Assembly: GCA_947594675.1 (NCBI GenBank)
Contig: CANQEF010000082.1
Coordinates: forward strand, 1 to 5,317
DNA: 5,317 nt
Origin: an uncultured Bacilli bacterium
GTDB taxonomy: Bacteria; Bacillota_I; Bacilli_A; RF39; UBA660
Direction of reading: 5' to 3'
Notes under the pieces: generated by a model
Seen by the model: only the letters and a program-made list of their open reading frames with translations
The model's database searches: none
Told to the model about the DNA's origin: nothing
Translations under genes and position numbers: made by a program
Shown: one piece after another, positions 1-5,317 of the stretch
Layout: each line of letters opens with the position of its first letter
How positions within the stretch are numbered: the stretch's first letter is position 1

Positions 1-109
1 AAAAGGCATATCTTAGGATTTAATGCCGATAAAGTACCTGATATTGATTTAAACTTTTCAGGTACTTTATCGGCATTAAATCCTAAGAAAGTAGCAAAAG
101 GCATATCTT
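1..109. repeat. 14-bp direct repeat flanking the inverted segment
   Basis: Positions 1-14 (AAAAGGCATATCTT) recur exactly at 96-109, in the same orientation. At 96-109 they encode part of DMPF just before the PolC palm motif. At 1-14 they follow the inverted copy. With the inverted repeat this gives the order direct, inverted, direct. Short homologies mark the joins: TCAGG at 58-62 and TCTT at 11-14. This pattern fits a double template switch. Confidence 0.85.
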
Positions 110-3100
110 GTCCATCTTTATATAGTGGTATATGGCAGTGAGGACATTCTTTGTCTGGTAAATCAAAGCCCGAAGAGTAAGTGGCTCCTAAGGAATTACC
201 AGCATCATCGTTAAAAATACTAATTTTACATTTAGTACAACGATAATGCGCTGGTAGTGGATTAACTTCAGTGATACCCATCATTGTTGCAACAAAGCTA
301 GAACCAACTGATCCACGAGAACCGACCAGGTAACCTTCATCATTAGAGTGTTTAACTAATCTTTGGGCAATTAAGTAAATAGGGTCAAAGCCTCCACCAA
401 TTATTCCTCCTAAAACCTTCTTAATTCTTTTAGGTAATTCTTCGGCAGTTATTTCTTCTTCACTAGTTTCTACTAAATGATTACCAATTAGTTCTTTGAC
501 AGCATCAAAGCCTTTTAAAATTACTTCATGGAGTTTTAAGAAAGCTTTTTCGTTTAATTGTTCTTCTGTAATATTAGAATTATTCAATTGTTCCTTTATG
601 GTTTTTAAAACAATGTCACCATATAATTCTGTTGCGATGCGTTCTTCGATATAATGTGGTAGTGGTTCTCCATACCAATCTTTTGCTCTTGTATATACTA
701 GGTCAGTAACAACTCTAGGACAATCTAAGTAGCTTTTACCATCATCGCTTTTAACACGTGGTGAAAATGGTATGCCACCAGTATCAATAATTACTTCAAC
801 AATATCAATCATATCTGCAATTTTATTAGTATTTTCTACTACTATTTTATAGGCTAAATCAGAGTCTAAAAAGTTGAAATCTTCAAGCATTTCTTCGGTA
901 GTACGAAAATGATTAGAAGGAATTTCTTTAATATTACTTTTACAAAGCGGATGGCGACCTCCACCAGGCACTTTTTGGTTGACTATTATTTCTCGATAGA
1001 TTTTATCATCTCTTTTTAAATGATGAACATCCCCTGTTGCGACAATTACTTTACCTGCCTCTTCGGTAACCCGAATTATTTTTTCTAGATGAGCAGCTAA
1101 TTCTACTTTTGTTGCAAAATCACCCATTTGAATTAGATGGTCATAGCATTCTAAAGGTTGGACTTCAACATAATCATAAAATCTTATTATATTAGAAAGT
1201 TCATCTTCCGTCTTAGAACGAGCCTCTGTAAAAACTTCACTTTCGTAGCAACCACTTCCTATAAGTAATCCTTCACGATGTTTTTCTATTTCACTGCGAA
1301 GAATACGAGGTGTCTTATAAAGATAAGTTGTATTAGCTAGCGATATTAATTGAAAAAGATTTTTTAGGCCCGTTTTATTTTTTACTAAAATATTTAAGTG
1401 ATGGGCACGTCCATATTTATGAATTTCTTCTTTACTAACTAATTTTTCTAAGTCATTCATTTTTTCAATGTTACGATTAGATAGTTTTTTTAACATTTTA
1501 TGGAAGACTAAAGCTGTTCCTTCAGCATCATAATCACCACGATGATGAGCTGATTCATCCCAAGGTACTTCATATCTCTTAACTAAGGCTGATAGAGAAT
1601 GCCTTGCATAAGTATTATCCATTGTTCTTGATAATTCTAATGTATCAATAACAGGATTAGTAAAAGTGCCTAAATTATATTTTTTGTAAGCCATTTCTAG
1701 AAAGGAAATATCAAATTTGGCATTATGGGCAACCATCGGACAATCGCCAAACCATTCAATAAATCTTTTTACAGCGTTTTCTTCATTGTCTTTTCCTTCT
1801 AACATACTATCTGTAATATTAGTTACATCAATAATTTTTTGAGGTAGTGGTCTTCCCGGATTAATTAATTCATCGTATTTTTCTATAATAGCTCCGTCTT
1901 TTAGTTTTACAGCTCCTATTTCAATGATTGAATCAGCTCCACCAGCATTAAAACCTGTCGTTTCAAAATCAAAAACAACAAATGTTTGATCAAGCATTAT
2001 TTCATTATTAGGTCTAATTGCTATATCAACAGCATCATCAATCATTGTTAATTCTGTACCATAAATAGCTTTAAAAGGTTGCTCTCCATCTTTTAATTCT
2101 TTATTATGATTAGTGACATAGTTAAAAACATGAGGAAAGGCTTGAGCTCCATTATGGTCAGTGATTGCTACTGCTTTATGTCCCCAAGAAATAGCTTGTT
2201 TTACTAATTCAACTTCATCACATAGACCATCCATTTGACTCATTTTAGTATGTGCATGAAGTTCAACTCTTTTATTTGGTGATTCATCTTTTATTAAATT
2301 TAATTGTTTATTAATAGATACAATATCTCGGGCATTTAAAACTAATTCTTTAGAAAAAGGATCATTTTTAGTATAGCCTCTTATTTTATACCATTTACCT
2401 TCTACTAATTCATTACATAATCTTTTATATTCATCATTGTCTCTTACAAAAACTTTACAATAAATACTATCACTATAATCCGTTATTTTTAAAGTAATTA
2501 TCTTGAAATCTGTTTTAGCTGATTCAAAATAATCAGTACCAAAGACAAAGCCTTCTACTGTTACATTATTATCTTCTCCTAGAAGTGTTTTTATTTTAAG
2601 TGGTTCATCTTTTATACCTCTTCCTATGATACTATTAGGATCTTTTGTTTCTTTATAATTAACTTTTTCTTTCGTTTGTTTCTTATTAACATTATTGTTT
2701 GTAGGTATTTGTATATTATCTAATTCATTTTGTATTTCTTCTAAGATACTATTTTCTTCTCGGATAATAATATCAATATCTTCTTTATAGCCAACTTTTT
2801 TATAAAAACTGTTAATCTGAGGTAAAACTTTTTTTAATCTTTCCTGTTCATAAAAATTACTGACAATTAAATTTAAATGATCTTCTTCAACTTTAAGGCA
2901 ATCTTCATATATTGCTACTACTTTCAAATCTGCTTTTAATTGTTCAAGAAGATATTTATAATAATCTAGATAAATGCTAATATCAGGATTTTTTATAGTA
3001 AAAATAAAGTCAATAGATGAGGCTTTATCATCAAGATTATATTTTTTTTCATTTAACTCTTTTAAGATATTCATTGGTAATAAATTATCTTTCTCAATAA

Positions 3101-3224
3101 AAATATTCCAACTATTATTCTTAGTGTTTATCTTTATTTTAGAAATCTTACTATCTGAAAAATATTGATAATTTTCTTTATCAATATTTGTTTTGTCTAG
3201 CAATATTTTAATCTTCTCATCCAT
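1..3224 (-). CDS. polC: DNA polymerase III alpha subunit, PolC type (3' part missing)
   Basis: PolC is the replicative DNA polymerase of low-GC Gram-positive bacteria, with its own 3'-5' proofreading exonuclease. Domains in order: N-terminal domain (about 1-210); OB fold (about 215-310, VTVEGFVF); first PHP part with RVELHAHT (H323, H325) and AITDH; exonuclease with DFETTG (D419, E421), HNAKFD (D505) and HRGDYD (H561, D566); second PHP part with ATGDVHHL; then GSRGSVGSS of the palm and a zinc-binding pair of CxxC motifs (C996/C999, C1027/C1030). All exonuclease catalytic residues are present. Compared with Bacillus PolC (about 1440 residues) there is an extra stretch of about 70 residues near 868-938. 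The ATG at 3224 is chosen because AGGGGG lies 7 nt upstream. Genuine PolC sequence ends at LGFNADKVP (residue 1055, position 60). The frame stays open to position 1, but those last residues are translated from rearranged DNA. The DID catalytic motif and the rest of the polymerase domain are absent. Confidence 0.97.
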   Translation of the reverse strand, partial: MDEKIKILLDKTNIDKENYQYFSDSKISKIKINTKNNSWNIFIEKDNLLPMNILKELNEKKYNLDDKASSIDFIFTIKNPDISIYLDYYKYLLEQLKADLKVVAIYEDCLKVEEDHLNLIVSNFYEQERLKKVLPQINSFYKKVGYKEDIDIIIREENSILEEIQNELDNIQIPTNNNVNKKQTKEKVNYKETKDPNSIIGRGIKDEPLKIKTLLGEDNNVTVEGFVFGTDYFESAKTDFKIITLKITDYSDSIYCKVFVRDNDEYKRLCNELVEGKWYKIRGYTKNDPFSKELVLNARDIVSINKQLNLIKDESPNKRVELHAHTKMSQMDGLCDEVELVKQAISWGHKAVAITDHNGAQAFPHVFNYVTNHNKELKDGEQPFKAIYGTELTMIDDAVDIAIRPNNEIMLDQTFVVFDFETTGFNAGGADSIIEIGAVKLKDGAIIEKYDELINPGRPLPQKIIDVTNITDSMLEGKDNEENAVKRFIEWFGDCPMVAHNAKFDISFLEMAYKKYNLGTFTNPVIDTLELSRTMDNTYARHSLSALVKRYEVPWDESAHHRGDYDAEGTALVFHKMLKKLSNRNIEKMNDLEKLVSKEEIHKYGRAHHLNILVKNKTGLKNLFQLISLANTTYLYKTPRILRSEIEKHREGLLIGSGCYESEVFTEARSKTEDELSNIIRFYDYVEVQPLECYDHLIQMGDFATKVELAAHLEKIIRVTEEAGKVIVATGDVHHLKRDDKIYREIIVNQKVPGGGRHPLCKSNIKEIPSNHFRTTEEMLEDFNFLDSDLAYKIVVENTNKIADMIDIVEVIIDTGGIPFSPRVKSDDGKSYLDCPRVVTDLVYTRAKDWYGEPLPHYIEERIATELYGDIVLKTIKEQLNNSNITEEQLNEKAFLKLHEVILKGFDAVKELIGNHLVETSEEEITAEELPKRIKKVLGGIIGGGFDPIYLIAQRLVKHSNDEGYLVGSRGSVGSSFVATMMGITEVNPLPAHYRCTKCKISIFNDDAGNSLGATYSSGFDLPDKECPHCHIPLYKDGQDMPFATFLGFNADKVPEKFKSISGTLSALNPKICL
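11..88. repeat. Perfect 31-bp inverted repeat on the polC catalytic motif
   Basis: Positions 11-41 are the exact reverse complement of 58-88, with a 16-nt loop at 42-57. Read on the plus strand, 13-63 encodes LGFNADKVPDIDLNFSG, the conserved PolC palm motif with its two catalytic aspartates (codons 40-42 and 46-48). The rest of polC is on the minus strand, where 60-88 encodes the same LGFNADKVP. A piece of polC has therefore been copied in reverse next to itself. Because both arms are the same stretch of one coding gene, this is a fold-back or template-switch join and not a regulatory hairpin. It is most likely an artefact at a contig end. Confidence 0.93.
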
Positions 3225-3231
3225 TGTACTA

Positions 3232-3237
3232 CCCCCT
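3232..3237 (-). promoter_or_regulatory. Ribosome binding site of polC
   Basis: On the minus strand the motif AGGGGG is followed by 7 nt and then the ATG at 3224. It fixes that start over the out-of-frame ATG at 3220 and over an in-frame TTG further upstream that overlaps the end of the preceding gene. It lies in the 20-bp gap after the upstream stop codon, which fits translation from a shared mRNA. Confidence 0.8.
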
Positions 3238-3244
3238 GTTAATA

Positions 3245-4087
3245 TCAAATTACTTCTTCTATCGCAATAGGTCTTTGGATATATCTTTTGTTTCGGATAC
3301 AAAAGTCGATAAAGTCTTCTATATCCATTTTTTTTAATTCTTTTTCATAAGCATATCTTTCTAAATCAAAGGCAATATTATCACGCATCATATATTCTAA
3401 GAATTCTTCTTTAGGAATACCTAAAAACATTAACCAATAAGGATATAGTTGTCTTTTTAATTCTTTTAGATTAGCATCTCCAGATAAGTAGCAGCTATAT
3501 CCTGCTATGTTAGTAGCAAATTCATTGTCAATTGCTAGTTCTACTATAGCTTGTTTAAAATTTTCTGTTGAAAGGGAATATTTTTTTATTTCTTCATTAA
3601 ATATAGCTGTTAAAATATTGGTAATAATTTTAGTTGGTTCTTTTCTATCAATGTTTATTCCTAAGATAAAAGTTTTGTCAAAAGAATCATTGTTTTTAGA
3701 TGTTTCGATTATATTAAACTCTTGATTAACAACAAGAAATTTATAATTACCTAAATCTCTTTTAAACATTTTTTTTATGAAGTCATTAACATCTTTTTTC
3801 TTATTATCCCATATTTGCATTACTTCAAGACGATATTTCTCTGCTTGTTTATGGAGGTGTGCATATTCTTTGCTTTCCATAACAATGTTATAAATGCGAT
3901 CATCATTTGGAATAAAGTTTTTAGGATCTTTTAATAGTAATTCCTTATCTTTATAAACTTTATTATACTCGTCTTTATAATTAAGCCAAATATGTTGTTT
4001 AAATTTATGCATATCCTCAGAAATAGATGCTTGAAATAATAAAGACCAAACTAAAGCATAATCATTAAGTATAAAATCAATATTCAT
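3245..4087 (-). CDS. Uncharacterised soluble 280-residue protein upstream of polC
   Basis: I do not recognise this protein and assign no function. It has no signal peptide and no membrane segment, so it is probably cytoplasmic. It is rich in Lys, Glu, Asp and aromatic residues. The N-terminal half (about 1-110) looks helical and includes NFIPNDDRIYN (57-67) and a charged stretch at 72-110. The C-terminal half contains KQAIVELAIDNEFATNI (178-194), QLYPYWLMFLGIP (213-225) and EYMMRDNIAFDLERYAYEKE (231-250). The spacing E183-x5-E189 in a helix faintly recalls a metallopeptidase helix, but there is no HExxH, so an active protease is not supported. The ATG start is firm: an in-frame TAG lies two codons upstream, and AGGATG (4097-4102) sits 9 nt before it. 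The gene ends in TGA, 20 bp before polC, so the two are very likely co-transcribed. A role linked to replication is only a guess from position. Confidence 0.9.
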   Translation of the reverse strand: MNIDFILNDYALVWSLLFQASISEDMHKFKQHIWLNYKDEYNKVYKDKELLLKDPKNFIPNDDRIYNIVMESKEYAHLHKQAEKYRLEVMQIWDNKKKDVNDFIKKMFKRDLGNYKFLVVNQEFNIIETSKNNDSFDKTFILGINIDRKEPTKIITNILTAIFNEEIKKYSLSTENFKQAIVELAIDNEFATNIAGYSCYLSGDANLKELKRQLYPYWLMFLGIPKEEFLEYMMRDNIAFDLERYAYEKELKKMDIEDFIDFCIRNKRYIQRPIAIEEVI

Positions 4088-4139
4088 AAACTACCACATC
4101 CTAGAAGAAACTTATAAATATATCTTACCATAAAAATGA

Positions 4140-4166
4140 AAAAATAGAACAATTAATTCTATTTTT
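4140..4166 (-). terminator. Weak AT-rich intrinsic terminator or attenuator
   Basis: Positions 4140-4149 (AAAAATAGAA) pair perfectly with 4157-4166 across a 7-nt loop. On the minus strand the hairpin starts inside the TAA stop of the anchored-protein gene and is followed by a U-rich run (TTCATTTTT). Only two of the ten pairs are G-C, so it would be a weak terminator. It may only reduce read-through into the downstream gene and polC. Confidence 0.45.
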
Positions 4167-5052
4167 AAATATGTTGATAGATGAAATATGCCGCTACAAT
4201 GGTCACAATTACAATTGCTAGAAAAAGAAATATTTTTAAAGGTAATGGTAATTTCTTTTCTTTAAAATCATCTTCAAAATTAAAATCTTTTTCAGATAAG
4301 TCCATACTTCTAGTATAAAAATCTGTATCTGCATCTTTAAAATGGGTAACTTCTTCTTTAGGTGTTTCTTTCTTAGCAAGTTTATTAGAGGCCTCCTGTA
4401 ATTTTTTTAAATCTTCTATGTCTTTTAATTCTTGAGACTTAGATAATTCTTGAGAATTAGAAAGTTCTTCTTTTTGAGGATCTACTTTATCCATCATATT
4501 TGTTGCCATTAAGTCACTTAGTAAATCAACAGTTGTATCTTTATCTAATTCACCGGCTAAGGTTTTAGAAGTTATTGTATCTATAAATTCTCTTAATTCT
4601 CTATCTGGTTTTACGTCTTTTTCTGTTCTTTCTCTTTGAAATCTTTCTAATTGTTTTTTGTTTGTTTTAGAAAAGATATTGTAATCTTCATTTTTTAATT
4701 TTCTTTTTTCATCTAATTTATCTACTTTATTTTCTCTAGCCATTTCTAGAACACTGTTAATATCATAAATTTTGTTTTCTCTTTCTTGATAAATGTGATT
4801 AAATTCTTCTAACTCTTTTTTAATAGGAGGAATTGGCATCATATCTTGATAATCACGATATTTTTGATAACCTTCTCTAGTTTGATAACTATTTCTCGCA
4901 CTCGTTAAGTCATAGGCATTAGCATTAGCTACATCAGAAAAATTAGCATATCTTACGTTATTGCCTAGATTTTGGTATAACTCTTGATTTTTATCAGACC
5001 TAGATGGTTGGCAATAATTATCTTTTTCTTTGTAGCGATCCATTCTCTTCAC
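4165..5052 (-). CDS. Uncharacterised C-terminally membrane-anchored hydrophilic protein
   Basis: This is a protein of about 295 residues with no recognised family. Nearly all of it is hydrophilic and rich in Lys, Glu, Asp and Asn, with probable disordered and coiled-coil stretches. One hydrophobic segment (about 274-291, IFLFLAIVIVTIVAAYFI) lies at the very C terminus and leaves a four-residue tail. The basic stretch KEKKLPLPLK just before it suggests, by the positive-inside rule, that the large N-terminal part is cytoplasmic. Near the N terminus is SRSDKNQELYQ (about 17-27). Residues about 195-224 form loose six-residue repeats of the type xELxxS. The longest open frame starts at a GTG at 5061, but that codon lies within the ribosome binding site. 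The GTG at 5052 has AGGTGAT at the right distance, and the ATG at 5043 is an alternative. The gene is the first of the minus-strand unit. A membrane scaffold or adaptor role is possible but unproven. Confidence 0.88.
   Translation of the reverse strand: MKRMDRYKEKDNYCQPSRSDKNQELYQNLGNNVRYANFSDVANANAYDLTSARNSYQTREGYQKYRDYQDMMPIPPIKKELEEFNHIYQERENKIYDINSVLEMARENKVDKLDEKRKLKNEDYNIFSKTNKKQLERFQRERTEKDVKPDRELREFIDTITSKTLAGELDKDTTVDLLSDLMATNMMDKVDPQKEELSNSQELSKSQELKDIEDLKKLQEASNKLAKKETPKEEVTHFKDADTDFYTRSMDLSEKDFNFEDDFKEKKLPLPLKIFLFLAIVIVTIVAAYFIYQHI
4381..4470 (-). repeat. In-frame hexapeptide repeats in the anchored protein
   Basis: The translated units are EELSNS, QELSKS, QELKDI, EDLKKL and QEASNK. 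At DNA level the 12-mer TAATTCTTGAGA (plus strand) occurs exactly at 4426-4437 and 4444-4455, a period of 18 bp. The two central units are nearly identical and the outer ones are diverged. The period and charge pattern suggest a flexible or helical linker, and copy number could vary between strains. Confidence 0.6.
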
Positions 5053-5056
5053 ACTA

Positions 5057-5063
5057 ATCACCT
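5057..5063 (-). promoter_or_regulatory. Ribosome binding site that decides the start of the anchored protein
   Basis: The minus strand reads AGGTGAT here, a good match to the 16S rRNA 3' end. It overlaps the GTG at 5061, which therefore cannot use it. The GTG at 5052 lies 8 nt after the AGG core, a normal distance, whereas the ATG at 5043 is about 17 nt away. I therefore prefer GTG at 5052. Confidence 0.6.
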
Positions 5064-5066
5064 GCC

Positions 5067-5317
<251 letters not shown>

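Noticed and set aside
11..88. A telomere-like hairpin or recombinase site at the left end
   Set aside because: Both arms and the loop are the coding sequence of the PolC active-site motif, and a direct repeat of the same gene follows. A copying or assembly error explains all of it without a new element.
2974..3168. Plus-strand 64-codon open frame
   Set aside because: It lies wholly inside polC on the other strand, has no convincing ribosome binding site, and encodes a Phe/Ile-rich product typical of the reverse of Lys-rich coding sequence.
3245..3247. UGA read as tryptophan, as in Mycoplasma
   Set aside because: TGA ends the 280-residue gene at a sensible place just before polC, and tryptophans at conserved positions use TGG, so the standard code applies.
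3507..3725. Plus-strand 72-codon open frame
   Set aside because: It is the shadow of the 280-residue minus-strand gene. Its hydrophobic look comes from reading AT-rich, Lys/Asn-rich codons backwards.
4103..4139. A separate promoter for the 280-residue gene and polC
   Set aside because: Several TATAAT-like strings exist here (for example TAAGAT and TATATT), but none has a convincing -35 at normal spacing. In DNA this AT-rich they are expected by chance.
5052..5061. GTG at 5061 as start of the anchored protein
   Set aside because: The codon is part of the AGGTGAT ribosome binding site. The GTG at 5052, or the ATG at 5043, fits better.

Overview
The window looks like a complete short contig from a low-GC member of the Bacillota. 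It is AT-rich, it encodes the Gram-positive replicative polymerase PolC, and its ribosome binding sites are of the AGG type. UGA is a stop codon (it ends the 280-residue gene) and tryptophan is read from TGG. This means the standard bacterial code is used, not the Mycoplasma code. My inference is an uncultured gut Bacilli of the RF39 type or a relative, but the sequence alone does not prove that.

Layout from left to right: (1) Positions 1-88 are a rearranged terminus. A perfect 31-bp inverted repeat lies exactly on the catalytic motif of polC and is flanked by a 14-bp direct repeat. It reads as a fold-back or template-switch join, most likely an assembly or amplification artefact. (2) Positions 60-3224, minus strand, hold about 1055 N-terminal residues of PolC: N-terminal domain, OB fold, PHP domain with the inserted proofreading exonuclease, zinc-binding region and the start of the palm. 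(3) Positions 3245-4087, minus strand, hold a soluble 280-residue protein I do not recognise, 20 bp upstream of polC and probably co-transcribed with it. (4) Positions 4165-5052, minus strand, hold a hydrophilic protein with one C-terminal membrane anchor. Its stop codon overlaps an AT-rich hairpin. (5) Positions 5053-5171 are a divergent promoter region. (6) From 5172 to the right edge, plus strand, is the start of a small 4Fe-4S ferredoxin.

The three minus-strand genes probably form one transcription unit (anchored protein, unknown protein, polC), possibly attenuated by the weak hairpin between the first two. The ferredoxin is read in the opposite direction from its own promoter. I see no CRISPR array, transposon, phage gene, tRNA or rRNA, and no new defence or mobile system. 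What most deserves a second look is the left-end rearrangement, a roughly 70-residue insertion in PolC, and the two uncharacterised genes upstream of polC.
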